Shown: positions 7,459 to 17,119 of the stretch, piece after piece
Position numbering within the stretch: position 1 is the first letter of the stretch
Layout: every line of letters starts with the position of its first letter
Assembly: GCA_020026435.1 (NCBI GenBank)
Contig: JAHHQK010000011.1
Location: forward strand, 1 to 61,097
Source: Alistipes sp.
Lineage (GTDB): Bacteria > Bacteroidota > Bacteroidia > Bacteroidales > Rikenellaceae
Direction: 5' to 3'
DNA length: 61,097 nucleotides
Made by a program: the position numbers and the translations under genes
Notes under the pieces: model-generated
The model's database searches: none
Told to the model about the DNA's origin: nothing
Seen by the model: only the letters and a program-made list of their open reading frames with translations

Positions 7459-9591
7459 ATGATCAAACATCTGTTTTTCGGCTGCCTGGCCCTGGCTCTG
7501 AGCCTCACGGCCCAGGCCGACAACGAATATAAGGAGATCTCGCGTCTGAGATCCATGAACCGCATGGTCTACGGCATCCGCTCGATGGCCGACGGCGAAC
7601 ACTACACCGTCATCGAGCAGGGCAACATCGTGCGCTACACCTACTCGGCCAAGAGCCCCGGCGAGAAACTCCTGCCCGAGACCTCGCCCCGGATCACCAT
7701 CTCCGATTACAGTTTCTCGCCCGACGAGCAGCGCATCCTCATCGCCTCGGGCCGCAGCCCCATCTACCGCCACTCCTACACCACGGCCTACCACCTCTTC
7801 GAGGGCGGCCGCATTCACGAGGCCCTTCCCGGCGCACAGGCTCCGCGCGACGCCTCCTTCTCGCCCGACGGCCACAAGATCGTCTACTCGGACCACAACG
7901 ACCTCTATATCCGCGACCTGAACTCCGCCTCGACCCTCCGCGTCACAGACGACGGCGAGTGGAACTCGGTGATCAACGGCACGACCGACTGGGTCTATGA
8001 GGAGGAATTCGGCATCACCCGCGCCTATGCCTTTTCGCCCGACAGCCGCCGCCTGGCCTACCTGCGTTTCGACGAGAGCCGTGTGCCGCTGATGGAGATG
8101 ATGCGCTACGACGGCAAACTCTACAACAAGTCCTTCACCTTCAAGTACCCCAAGGCCGGCGAACGCAACTCGGTCGTCGAACTGTGGGTCTATGACCTCC
8201 AGACGGGACAAAAACACCGGATCGAGACGGGTCCCGAGGAGGATCAGTACATCCCCCGCATCGGCTTCACTCCCGACGGCCGCCTGTGGTTCCACCGTCT
8301 GAACCGCCGTCAGAACTCCTTCGAAATGGTGCTCAACGAACCGAACGGCGCCCAACGCATCATCTATAAGGAGGGTGCGCAGCAGTATGTCGAGCGCATC
8401 GACGACCAGACGGTGACCTTCATCGACAAGGACCGCTTCCTGGTGCGCCAGGAAAGCTTCACGGGCTACATGCACCTCTATATGTACAGCATCCGCCGCG
8501 GACTCATGGCCCAGGTGACCAAAGGCCGCTGGGAGGTGACCCGCGTGGTGGGTACCGACGGCAAACGCGTGTGGTACCTCTCGACCGAAACCTCGCCCCT
8601 GCGCCGCAACCTGTACAGCGTCCAGCTCGACGGTAAGGACAAACGCCGCCTGACCCAAGGCGAGGGCTACTACTCGATCGCCCCGAGCCGCGGCATGAAA
8701 TACTACATCTCGACCTTCTCCAACGCCACGACCCCCAACCGTGTGGAGATCTGCAACGGTGAGGGAGAGAGCGTGCGCCTGCTGACCGACAACGCAGCCC
8801 TGAGCCGCGAACTGCAATCCACGGGCCGCCCCGTCAAGGAGTTCTTCACCTTCACCACCCCGCGCGGTGATACACTCAACGCCTACATGATCAAACCCCG
8901 CGACTTCTCGCCCTCGAAACGCTACCCCGTGCTGATGACCCAGTATTCGGGTCCTGGTTCGCAGCAGGTTGTCGACCGCTGGTCGATGGACTGGGAAGAC
9001 GCCCTGGTTGATCACGGCTACATCGTGGTCTGCGCCGACGGACGCGGCACGGGCTTCCGCGGCGAACAGTTCAAGAAGATCACCTACGGACGCCTCGGCG
9101 CCCTGGAAACCGAGGACCAGCTCGCTACGGCCCGTCACCTGGCGACACTGCCCTATGTCGATTCCTCGCGCATCGGCATCTACGGCTGGTCCTTCGGCGG
9201 ATTCATGGCCCTGAGCAGCGCCTTCAAGGGACTGGGGCTCTTCAAGATGGCAATTGCCGTGGCTCCCGTGACCTCGTGGCGGTTCTACGACACGATCTAT
9301 ACCGAGATCTACAACGACCTGCCCCGCTACAACGCCAAGGGCTATGACGAGAACTCGCCCCTGCACTTCGCGCGTATGTTCGACGACAAGAAGACCCGTC
9401 TGCTGATCATCCACGGCACGGCCGACGACAATGTCCACTTCCAGAACTCGGCCGAGATGGCCCGCCAGCTCAACCACCACGGCAAGCAGTACGACATGAT
9501 GATCTACCCCGATCAGAACCACTCGATGATGCCCGACGACACCTCGAACGTGCGTCAGAAGATGATCGACTATACACTGGAACACCTCTAA
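7459..9591 (+). CDS. dpp4: dipeptidyl peptidase IV (S9B), periplasmic
   Basis: 710 aa. It removes X-Pro or X-Ala dipeptides from peptide N-termini in the periplasm. A signal peptide covers residues 1-20 (cut near TAQA). An eight-bladed propeller precedes an alpha/beta hydrolase domain from about residue 460. The propeller carries the substrate N-terminus clamp DWVYEEEFG (Glu181-182). The triad is Ser578 (GWSFGG), Asp656 (HGTADDNVHF) and His688 (DQNHSM). The nucleophile elbow has Phe where most family members have Tyr (GWSYGG). Length is normal for bacterial DPP4. It ends at a clear terminator. Confidence 0.95.
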   Translation: MIKHLFFGCLALALSLTAQADNEYKEISRLRSMNRMVYGIRSMADGEHYTVIEQGNIVRYTYSAKSPGEKLLPETSPRITISDYSFSPDEQRILIASGRSPIYRHSYTTAYHLFEGGRIHEALPGAQAPRDASFSPDGHKIVYSDHNDLYIRDLNSASTLRVTDDGEWNSVINGTTDWVYEEEFGITRAYAFSPDSRRLAYLRFDESRVPLMEMMRYDGKLYNKSFTFKYPKAGERNSVVELWVYDLQTGQKHRIETGPEEDQYIPRIGFTPDGRLWFHRLNRRQNSFEMVLNEPNGAQRIIYKEGAQQYVERIDDQTVTFIDKDRFLVRQESFTGYMHLYMYSIRRGLMAQVTKGRWEVTRVVGTDGKRVWYLSTETSPLRRNLYSVQLDGKDKRRLTQGEGYYSIAPSRGMKYYISTFSNATTPNRVEICNGEGESVRLLTDNAALSRELQSTGRPVKEFFTFTTPRGDTLNAYMIKPRDFSPSKRYPVLMTQYSGPGSQQVVDRWSMDWEDALVDHGYIVVCADGRGTGFRGEQFKKITYGRLGALETEDQLATARHLATLPYVDSSRIGIYGWSFGGFMALSSAFKGLGLFKMAIAVAPVTSWRFYDTIYTEIYNDLPRYNAKGYDENSPLHFARMFDDKKTRLLIIHGTADDNVHFQNSAEMARQLNHHGKQYDMMIYPDQNHSMMPDDTSNVRQKMIDYTLEHL

Positions 9592-9614
9592 GCGTTCCTT
9601 TCTCCCGAAACACT

Positions 9615-9656
9615 GCGGAACCGCCTCTCATTACAGGAGGCGGTCCCGCTTTTTTT
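9615..9656 (+). terminator. dpp4 terminator
   Basis: GCGG-A-ACCGCCTC pairs with GAGGCGGT-C-CCGC (one mismatch), followed by seven T at 9650-9656. Confidence 0.87.
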
Positions 9657-9821
9657 CACCCGCCCTCCTTCCGCCTTCTCTTGCCTCCCCTCAACATCCC
9701 CCTTACCTCAACCGCCATCCCCCTCTTTGGGGCCCCTTCTCCCGCCAATCCACCACGCCGCAAAACCCTCTTTCCACCTATCCTCCCCCCACCTCACCGC
9801 CGTCCCGCTCCAACAAAAAAA

Positions 9822-9870
9822 CATAAAAAAAGACCACGGGGATCTGCAGTCTCTTCTGCTAATCCCCGTG
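9822..9870 (-). terminator. terminator of the starch-utilisation operon
   Basis: On the minus strand CACGGGGAT...ATCCCCGTG (9870-9835) is followed by a T-rich tract with seven consecutive T (complement of about 9831-9823). It lies 70 bp past the last GH13 gene. The rest of 9657-9822 is a C/T-rich stretch with no gene that I can see. Confidence 0.82.
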
Positions 9871-9940
9871 ATTCCGTTTCGCCATCCGCAGGGTCACCCC
9901 TACCGGAAAGCGAAGTATGTTCCTTTCTGCAAAATGCCGC

Positions 9941-11836
9941 CTATTTACGTTTCAGCTCCACGACCAACACATCGCGTGCGGGCACCGCGGTCTGCTCCGA
10001 GAGACGGATCTCCTCGCCCGTCTCTACATTGCGACCCACGGGGCAAAGCCCCTCGGTGATCTCGGCATAGTGCGACCAGGGAATCGTCTTGCGTCCCCTC
10101 GAATTGTTTACAAAAACAAACACCGCCTCCTTGTCGTCATAGCGGAAATAGGCGTAAGTGTTGTCCCTCGATGCGAAGTGGAGGGTGCGTCCGTGGTGAA
10201 TCACCGCCTTGCCCTTGCGCCAGTTGAAGATCTTACGCGTGAAGTCGAACAGCCCGGCCTCCTCCTTCGTGCGGTCGGCGGCCTCGAAGAGGTTGCGCTC
10301 GTCACCGGCCCATCCGCCCGGGAAGTCGACCCTCAGTCCGCCGTGGCCCTGACTCAGATCCTTCGAGCGGAACATCAGCTCGTCGCCCGCAAAGATCTGC
10401 GGAATGCCTCTCATCGTGGCCAAAAGGGTCATGGCAATCTTGGCACGTCCCCAGTTGCCGCGCACGATGTCACCCAGACGATCCGTGTCGTGATTACCCG
10501 TCATGATCATCATGTTGTCCAACGAATGATAGACAAAGTCGTTCGACAGAGCCTCATACACGCGGATCATGCCCTCGCCCCAGCGCAGCGAATCGGTCGA
10601 CAGCGCCTGACAGATCGCATCGCGCAGCGGGAAGTCCATGATCGACCGCAGATGCGAATCAAAACCATCGCAGTTGGGATTTCCGCCCTGCCAGTAGGCC
10701 AACTGTGCGGGATTCGGCGTCCAGCACTCGCCCACGATGTTCAGATCGGGATATTCGCGATTGACGGCCTCGCACCAGTGGCTCATCGGGATCTTCTCGT
10801 TGTAGGGATAGGTGTCCACACGCAGACCGTCCAGGTCGGCATACTCGATCCACCACACGATCCACTGCTGGAAGTAGCGCAACAGATAGGGGTTGTCGAG
10901 ATTCATGTCGGGCATGGGCTTGTCGAACCATCCGCTCTCCTGGATCTTCAGATCATACTTCGAGGCATTGGGATCGAAATTCACCGAGAAGATGTTGTTC
11001 GTCGGGGTGAACTCCTCGAACTGATGCACCCAATCCCCAAAGGGCAGATCCTTCATCCACCAATGCGCTCCGCCGCAGTGATTGGTCACCACATCCATGA
11101 TCACCTTCAGCCCCTTCTCGTGGGCCTTGGCCACATACTCCCTGAACAGCTCGTTGCTGCCGTAGCGGGGGTCGATGCGGTAGTAGTCCCCGCAGGCATA
11201 ACCGTGGTAGGACTGCACCAGTTCGTTGTCCAGCAACAGAGGCGTCGACCAGATGGCCGTGGCCCCCAGATCGGAGATATAGTCCAGGTGGTCAATCATA
11301 CCCTGCAAATCGCCGCCGTGACGTCCGAAGAAATTCCCGCGGTCGGGTTTCTCGGCGGTGTCGGGCGTGGAGTCCGTCCGGGGATCGCCGTTGGCAAAGC
11401 GGTCGGGCATCAGCAGGTAGATCATGTCGGCCGTCGTGAAGCCCTGTCTGTCGCGCGAATTCACGCGACGCTCCCCGATGAGGTACGGCACGCTGAAACG
11501 CTCCTGTCCCCGCTCGAAGACCAGCCTCCGCTCCCCGGGCCTGGCGTCCTTGTCGATGCTGATATCGACAAAGAGGTAGTTAGGGCTCTCGGCACGGTGG
11601 ATCTTTTCGAGGGTCACACCCCCGCCCTCGATCCTCAGATCGAAGTCCGAAATCCGCTCCCCGTGGATCATCAACTGCAGGGGCGTCGACATCCCCACCC
11701 ACCACGACAGGGGTTCGATGTGGCTGATGTGGCATCTGGCGGCCGGAGACAATTTGGCTCCTCCGGCAAGAGCACTGCTGCATAAGAGTGTGGTCATGGC
11801 CACAAATAAAATCAATTTTTTGGGAATACGCATCAT
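9941..11836 (-). CDS. susA: GH13 neopullulanase/cyclomaltodextrinase-like enzyme (SusA-like)
   Basis: About 631 aa from the ATG at 11836; a GTG three codons upstream (11845) is also possible. A signal peptide (KKLILFVAMTTLLCSSALAGG) without a clear lipobox points to the periplasm. An N-terminal beta domain (to about 125) precedes the GH13 barrel. Catalytic residues (ATG numbering): nucleophile Asp341 (GLRVDTYPY), acid/base Glu370 (VGECW), stabiliser Asp450 (TGNHDT). The barrel opens with MIYLLMPDRFANGDP, as in neopullulanase-type enzymes. It likely trims imported maltooligosaccharides, cyclodextrins or pullulan. The start is within a few bases of the preceding GH13 stop, so translation is coupled. 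Confidence 0.88.
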   Translation of the reverse strand: MMRIPKKLILFVAMTTLLCSSALAGGAKLSPAARCHISHIEPLSWWVGMSTPLQLMIHGERISDFDLRIEGGGVTLEKIHRAESPNYLFVDISIDKDARPGERRLVFERGQERFSVPYLIGERRVNSRDRQGFTTADMIYLLMPDRFANGDPRTDSTPDTAEKPDRGNFFGRHGGDLQGMIDHLDYISDLGATAIWSTPLLLDNELVQSYHGYACGDYYRIDPRYGSNELFREYVAKAHEKGLKVIMDVVTNHCGGAHWWMKDLPFGDWVHQFEEFTPTNNIFSVNFDPNASKYDLKIQESGWFDKPMPDMNLDNPYLLRYFQQWIVWWIEYADLDGLRVDTYPYNEKIPMSHWCEAVNREYPDLNIVGECWTPNPAQLAYWQGGNPNCDGFDSHLRSIMDFPLRDAICQALSTDSLRWGEGMIRVYEALSNDFVYHSLDNMMIMTGNHDTDRLGDIVRGNWGRAKIAMTLLATMRGIPQIFAGDELMFRSKDLSQGHGGLRVDFPGGWAGDERNLFEAADRTKEEAGLFDFTRKIFNWRKGKAVIHHGRTLHFASRDNTYAYFRYDDKEAVFVFVNNSRGRKTIPWSHYAEITEGLCPVGRNVETGEEIRLSEQTAVPARDVLVVELKRK

Positions 11837-11846
11837 ACCGATCACG

Positions 11847-13205
11847 TTATTTGCGGGTCAATATGCCATACTGCCAGCCCTCGAGCGTGAACTCCTCGCC
11901 GGCCTTGATCTCGACGGTACTTCCGTCGCGGCTGTCGGTCCAGCGGCCCTCGATCTCGCGCGTGGGGATCACCGACTGTCTGTTTTCCGAGAGGTTGAAG
12001 ATCGAGAGTACCCGATCGCCCTCCACCTCGCGCGTGAAGACCAACACCTCGGGCACCGTCCCCACCATGAAGTGCGCCTCACCGCCCCTTTCACCGGCAG
12101 CCAGGGCCGGGTGGGCATGACGCAGGGCATTCATCCTACGGTAGAATGCCGTGAAGCCGTTTTCGGTCCAGTCGGTCCAGGGGTCCTTGTCGAAGAACAG
12201 GAAGCGGTGATCCATACCCACCTCCTGACCCGTGTAGATCAGCGGCTGTCCCTGCGGCAGGACATAGGTCAGGGCGGCCATCGTCTCGGCGGCCTTGCCC
12301 ATGCGCTCGAATTCGCTGCCCGACCACGAGTTTTCGTCGTGGTTCGAGGTGAACATCAGACGGAAGGCACTGCGGGGATACTCTTTCGTGAAACGCTCGA
12401 TCCATTGACGGATCTCGCCTCCGTTTTTCTTGCCCCGGGCCACATCCTCCATCAGGTGGAGCAGCTCCCAGCTGTATGTTGCATCGAATCCGTTTTCGTG
12501 GAAGTGCACACCCTCACCCTCGGCAAGGCAGTAAACCTCGGGATTGATCGCGCGCACCTCCTTAAAGGCTCGGTTCCAGTACTTGTCGGGCACTTCACCC
12601 GCCACATCGCACCGGAATCCGTCGACACCCTTGCCGATCCAGAACTTCAGCACCTCGATCATGGCGTCATGCACCTCGGGGGTCTCGTAGTTGAGCTTCG
12701 AGATGTCCGTCCAGTCGTACTGAACCATCGGCTCACCGAGAGAGTCGCGGTAGTACCACTCGGCGGGTTTTTCGCTCACCCAGGCGGCATCGGGCGAGGT
12801 ATGGTTGGCCACATAGTCCAGGATCACGCGGAATCCCTGCTTGTGGGCGCTTTCGAGGAAACGCTCGAAGTCGGCCATCGTGCCGAACTCGGGGTTCACC
12901 TCACGGTAGTTGCGGATGGCGTAGTAGGATCCGAGCGAACCCTTGCGGCCCTTCTCTCCGATCGGGTGGATCGGCATGAGCCAGATGATGTCGACCCCCA
13001 GCTCCTTCAGAAAAGGCAAACGCTTCTCGGCCGCAGCAAATGTCCCTTCTGCACTCTGCTGACGCACGTTCATCTCATAGACCACCGTGTTGTACATCCA
13101 CTCGGGATGCGCTCCCTCCACCCGGGCTTCGGGGCCCGCACACCCCACCGTCCACATCATCAGGGCGGCCAGGAGGCCGAGGGTGTATTTCTTCAAAATC
13201 TTCAT
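11847..13205 (-). CDS. GH13 alpha-amylase, lipoprotein
   Basis: 452 aa. A signal peptide ends at a lipobox-like TVGC (Cys22), so this is probably a lipoprotein. The compact GH13 barrel spans residues 40-400: Asp200 (GFRCDVA), Glu229 (CLAEGEG) and Asp290 (TSNHDEN) are the catalytic set, with DYVANHTSP as region I. A short C-terminal beta domain ends the protein. It lacks an N-terminal domain, unlike its neighbours. The residue after the Cys is Ala and no acidic cluster follows, so a periplasm-facing location is more likely than surface display. It probably cuts alpha-1,4-glucans to short maltooligosaccharides; exact specificity is not readable. Confidence 0.87.
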   Translation of the reverse strand: MKILKKYTLGLLAALMMWTVGCAGPEARVEGAHPEWMYNTVVYEMNVRQQSAEGTFAAAEKRLPFLKELGVDIIWLMPIHPIGEKGRKGSLGSYYAIRNYREVNPEFGTMADFERFLESAHKQGFRVILDYVANHTSPDAAWVSEKPAEWYYRDSLGEPMVQYDWTDISKLNYETPEVHDAMIEVLKFWIGKGVDGFRCDVAGEVPDKYWNRAFKEVRAINPEVYCLAEGEGVHFHENGFDATYSWELLHLMEDVARGKKNGGEIRQWIERFTKEYPRSAFRLMFTSNHDENSWSGSEFERMGKAAETMAALTYVLPQGQPLIYTGQEVGMDHRFLFFDKDPWTDWTENGFTAFYRRMNALRHAHPALAAGERGGEAHFMVGTVPEVLVFTREVEGDRVLSIFNLSENRQSVIPTREIEGRWTDSRDGSTVEIKAGEEFTLEGWQYGILTRK

Positions 13206-13219
13206 GGTTATCGTTTAAG

Positions 13220-15313
13220 TTATTTTGTGAGTACTTCAAACTCCGTGGGGGCCAGATAAAGGGTCAGATGACCGTTTTCGAGCTTGAACTCCTGGCCGAA
13301 GTGGGCCGTAAGCTGCTGCCCGGGGTCAACCAGCGCCGGGAGCTCACACTCCACGGTCTGCTCCCGATCCGAGACGTTGAGGGCCACCACCGCATACTCG
13401 CCCATGTAGGCTCTCAGGAACACCCACACATCGTCGCTCAGCGCCAGGGTCACCATATCACCATAGATCAACGGCATCACTCCACGACGCAGACCGATGA
13501 GCTGCTGGGTGAGCATCCTCTGGGTGGTCTCCAGCTCGGAGTAACCCTCGAAACGCATCATGCGGCGGTTGTCGGGGTCGTTGCCGCCCGGCTCGCCATA
13601 CTCGTCGCCCTGGTAGATGCACGGCACACCGGGGATGGTCATGTTGAGGGCGTTGATCAGGGCCAGCTTCTTGTAGCCCACCGGATCGCCCACCCCGATC
13701 TTACGCAACCAGCCTGCGGCCTTGTGGTCCTCGTCGGGCGAGAGCTGACCGCCGGCCAGCGAGATCAGACGCGCCTTGTCGTGGTTACCCGTGATGTTAC
13801 CCATCGTGTGGTGTGCGCCGTAGACCTCGGACGACTTCCCCACCACACGGGCCAGGTCACGGATCGAACGGCCGCGCGTGAGGACATCCAACGCCGTATG
13901 ATAGACATTGAAATCGAACTGTGCGTCGATCATTCCGCTGCACACATACGACGAGATCAGCTCCGGCGATCCATACGTTTCGCCGATCTGCCACAGATCC
14001 CGGTCGCCGACCTGCTGACGCATCTTGCGGGTCAGCATACGCCAGTAGTTGAGCGGGATATGCTTGCAGGCATCGTGACGGAATCCGTCGAATTCGTATT
14101 CGCGCACCCAGTAGAGGGCCGAGTCGGTCATCGAACGGCAGACCTCCTCACGCGCCAAATCCAGCGAGGGAATATGCTCGTCGAACCAGGTAGTCAGACG
14201 CTGCTCGTCCCACAGCCCCAGGTTCTTGCGTCCGTCGGGCAGCATGAGGGGCGTCACCCAGTCGGGATGGGCCTTCAGCACCGGGGAGTTGATGTGGAGG
14301 TGGTTGGCCACATAGTCCAGGATGACGTTGATGCCGTGGCTGTGGGCCACCGAAAGCATCTCGCGCAACTCGTCGGGAGTCGCAAAGCGGTCGTCGGTCA
14401 CCGTGGTGTAGATGGGCCAATAGCCGTGGTAGCCCGAAAAACGGGTCTCGGGCGTCCGGTTATAACCCCACGCATCGCGCGGATTCTGCGTGATGGGCGA
14501 GATCCAGATCGTCGAGATGCCCAGATCGTCGAAGAAACCCTCCTCGATCTTCTGCGTGATACCCTTCACGTCACCGCCCTGGTAGTCGACCTGCGGCAGG
14601 ACATCCTTGCGGTTCAGCGGAGCGTCGTTGGCGGGGTTGCCGTTCGAGAAACGGTCGATCATCAGCGAGTAGAGCACCTGCGCCTCGTGGTCGTGGCGAT
14701 TCAGCGACGCGGGATCCGTCACCACCCGTCCCCGCTCCAGGGGGATCAGCAGGTCGTTGAACAGGCCCTCGTCTCCGGCCATGAACACCCTCAGCACCGA
14801 ACGCTCCTTATCACGGGCATCGCGCGGGATTCTGAGTTCCACCCCCCGCTCCGTGCGGCGGATGTAATCCTGCGGCAGACGACAGTTCTGCCACAGAGCC
14901 ACGATGTCGCGCGGAGTTACGCTCGTAAGGATCTCCACCAGATCCTGCTCCGCGGCACCGCTCATCGCCCAGCACCCGGCGGCCCGCTTGCCGCTCAAGG
15001 CGGCCACCGACAGACTGTGTCCGCCGCTCCACACCTCGAATGTTGAAGCCGAAGCCCCCTTCGGAGCCTCCACCCCGAATTCCGACCAGTCCTTGGCCAG
15101 GGCCTTGACCTTCAGTCGGGAAGAGGTCACCGAGTCGGCACCGTCCCACACCGGGAGGTAATCGGTCAGCATCAGACGGTTCTCGCCCTCGCCGAGCAGC
15201 GCCCTCACGATCGGGCGTTTGTTGTCACGGGCCGAAACCTCGCAGAATATATTGTTTGCACCGCATCCCGTCAGCGCCAGGGCCAACAGAGCGGGAATCC
15301 ACGTACTTTTCAT
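13220..15313 (-). CDS. GH13 enzyme with a long N-terminal domain, lipoprotein
   Basis: 697 aa from the ATG at 15313, chosen because a purine-rich GCGGAG precedes it and the gene then begins 13 bp after its neighbour; an ATG 24 bp upstream would overlap that gene. Lipobox LTGC (Cys17). Residues 25-200 are a beta-rich region that I cannot assign (possibly a glycan-binding or GH13-N domain). The barrel (210-620) has Asp414 (GFRHDACKH), Glu445 (IGETYG) and Asp512 (TGNHDKAR). The GFRHDACKH form resembles enzymes acting on branched or cyclic maltodextrins. It is the second of four GH13 genes in transcription order. Confidence 0.85.
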   Translation of the reverse strand: MKSTWIPALLALALTGCGANNIFCEVSARDNKRPIVRALLGEGENRLMLTDYLPVWDGADSVTSSRLKVKALAKDWSEFGVEAPKGASASTFEVWSGGHSLSVAALSGKRAAGCWAMSGAAEQDLVEILTSVTPRDIVALWQNCRLPQDYIRRTERGVELRIPRDARDKERSVLRVFMAGDEGLFNDLLIPLERGRVVTDPASLNRHDHEAQVLYSLMIDRFSNGNPANDAPLNRKDVLPQVDYQGGDVKGITQKIEEGFFDDLGISTIWISPITQNPRDAWGYNRTPETRFSGYHGYWPIYTTVTDDRFATPDELREMLSVAHSHGINVILDYVANHLHINSPVLKAHPDWVTPLMLPDGRKNLGLWDEQRLTTWFDEHIPSLDLAREEVCRSMTDSALYWVREYEFDGFRHDACKHIPLNYWRMLTRKMRQQVGDRDLWQIGETYGSPELISSYVCSGMIDAQFDFNVYHTALDVLTRGRSIRDLARVVGKSSEVYGAHHTMGNITGNHDKARLISLAGGQLSPDEDHKAAGWLRKIGVGDPVGYKKLALINALNMTIPGVPCIYQGDEYGEPGGNDPDNRRMMRFEGYSELETTQRMLTQQLIGLRRGVMPLIYGDMVTLALSDDVWVFLRAYMGEYAVVALNVSDREQTVECELPALVDPGQQLTAHFGQEFKLENGHLTLYLAPTEFEVLTK

Positions 15314-15326
15314 CGCTCCGCTTTTT

Positions 15327-17012
15327 TTAGAGTTCAATGATAATCGACGAATAGGGCGGCAACACCACCTCGTGACGGTCGGCGGACTTGGTCTCGACCG
15401 TCACACGGTTCATGTCGGCAACCGGACGCTTGATGGCATGGTTGACGACATACGTCGAGGGTTTCTCCGACACGTTGTGGATCACCAGCAGACGCTCCGA
15501 CTCCAGCGTGCGGTAGAAGACCATCACCTGCTTGTTCTCCGAGTCAGCGTCGTCGAAATCGGCCGGCAGTTCGATCTCACCCCTGGCCAAGGCGGGATAG
15601 GTGTTTCTCAGACGCATGAACTTGCGATAGACATTATAGATCGAATTACGGTCCCGGGACTGCGAAGCCACATTGCCGATACTCATGTCGCTGTTCAGAT
15701 CCGAGGTGACCCATGTGGCCCGATATGTGTCTTTGGCCTTGGCATCCCACAACATCGGGGTACGCACGTTGCGGTCACCCCCTGCCTTGAACTTGTCGCC
15801 CATCATGCCGATCTCCTCACCGTAATAGATAAAGGGCTGTCCACACGAGGTGAGCAGCACGGCAGCGGCCATCTTGGCGCGCTCGCCCGACAATTTGAGC
15901 TGTCCCCCGACCGACGTACGCGTACGGTTCTGATCGTGGTTCGAGAGCTTCGTGGCCTGGATGAAGTCCGCCCGCTCCGAGGCAAAGACCCTGCGCGAGG
16001 CGATCATATCCTTGGGGAACCACTTGGCGTGGGAATTCTGAATGGCGTAGAGCAGGTATTTGTCCCAACAGTCGAAGTCGAACAGAGCCGGCAGACCGCG
16101 GTAATACCGGGCCACGTTGTAGGTATCCATCCAGCACTCGCCCACCATGTAGATGTCACCCCCGAGGGTGGAATGTCCGCGGTAGTAGTCGTTCAGTTCG
16201 TTGTAGAACTTTTTCAGAAAAGTGGGGTTCTCGTCCGAGGTCTGATTGTCGTAGATGTGCTTCACGGCATCGAGACGGAATCCGTCGACACCCTTTTCGA
16301 CCCAGAACTTGGCGGCATCGGCCATCGCCTTGAAGGTCTTGTTGCCGTCGCACGTCGCGGCCTGACCGTAGTTCAGGTCGGGCATCGAGCGGTCGAAATC
16401 GCCCTGGTAGAAATAATCGGTCGTACCCGTCGGCACGGAGTACCAGCGGTCGCGCTGTGTGGTGGAGAAGTGGAAGAATCCGCGGTAGGGGCTGTCCACC
16501 GAGCTGCACGCCGAGCGGAACCACTCCGAGCGGTCCGACATGTGGTTGGGCACGAAGTCCAGGATAACGCGGATGTTGCGCTCGTGGGCCTCACGCACCA
16601 GCTCCTCAAGGTCGGCCACCGTTCCGTATTCGGGCTGGATCTCGCGATAGTCGATCACATCGTAACCATGCTCCGATCCGGCCTTGTAGACGGGCATGAG
16701 CCAGATGCCGCTCACACCCATATCGTCCAGATAGTCCAACTTGGCAGTCACACCCTTCAGGTCGCCGATTCCGTCGCGGTCCGAGTCAGCAAACGAACGC
16801 ACATAGATCTCGTAGAACACATCGCCACGCTTCTGACCGTCGAATGCCCGAGCCTCATACTGCGACACCTCGTCGACGATATCCTTTCCCGGCGTATCTC
16901 CGCCGTGGCTGCCTCCTCCGTTGCCGGAGGGCTCGTCATCGTCCGTGCAGGCTGTCGTACAGAGCATCGCCGCGGCCGCAAGGATCCATAAAAATTTGCT
17001 TTTGAGTTTCAT
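15327..17012 (-). CDS. susG: surface alpha-amylase GH13, SusG-like lipoprotein
   Basis: 561 aa. Lipobox TTAC with Cys22, then TDDDEPS, an acidic stretch of the type that directs Bacteroidetes lipoproteins to the cell surface, and a flexible Gly/Ser linker (30-43). The GH13 barrel contains a calcium site DSDRDGIGD (77-85), Asp248 (GFRLDAVKH), Glu292 (VGECW) and Asp360 (LSNHDQNR). It is about 130 aa shorter than B. thetaiotaomicron SusG as I remember it, and I see no inserted CBM58. It should start starch breakdown outside the cell, feeding SusC/D. Confidence 0.88.
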   Translation of the reverse strand: MKLKSKFLWILAAAAMLCTTACTDDDEPSGNGGGSHGGDTPGKDIVDEVSQYEARAFDGQKRGDVFYEIYVRSFADSDRDGIGDLKGVTAKLDYLDDMGVSGIWLMPVYKAGSEHGYDVIDYREIQPEYGTVADLEELVREAHERNIRVILDFVPNHMSDRSEWFRSACSSVDSPYRGFFHFSTTQRDRWYSVPTGTTDYFYQGDFDRSMPDLNYGQAATCDGNKTFKAMADAAKFWVEKGVDGFRLDAVKHIYDNQTSDENPTFLKKFYNELNDYYRGHSTLGGDIYMVGECWMDTYNVARYYRGLPALFDFDCWDKYLLYAIQNSHAKWFPKDMIASRRVFASERADFIQATKLSNHDQNRTRTSVGGQLKLSGERAKMAAAVLLTSCGQPFIYYGEEIGMMGDKFKAGGDRNVRTPMLWDAKAKDTYRATWVTSDLNSDMSIGNVASQSRDRNSIYNVYRKFMRLRNTYPALARGEIELPADFDDADSENKQVMVFYRTLESERLLVIHNVSEKPSTYVVNHAIKRPVADMNRVTVETKSADRHEVVLPPYSSIIIEL

Positions 17013-17039
17013 GATAGGTTTTTTGGGTTTTTATTTCGG

Positions 17040-17069
17040 GATCGGCACGCCGGTCAAAGCGTGCCGATC
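17040..17069 (-). promoter_or_regulatory. intra-operon stem-loop between susF-like and susG-like genes
   Basis: Perfect 11-bp stem GATCGGCACGC/GCGTGCCGATC with an 8-nt loop and no following T-run on the minus strand. It suits an mRNA processing or stabilising element rather than a terminator. Confidence 0.6.
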
Positions 17070-17119
17070 AAAGGGTTGCCCTCAAATCCGGGAACAGACG
17101 GGGCAGAAAGTTTTGTTTT

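Noticed and set aside
9657..9822. C/T-rich stretch with open frames on the plus strand
   Set aside because: Low-complexity pyrimidine-rich intergenic DNA between two terminators; no start signal or family resemblance.
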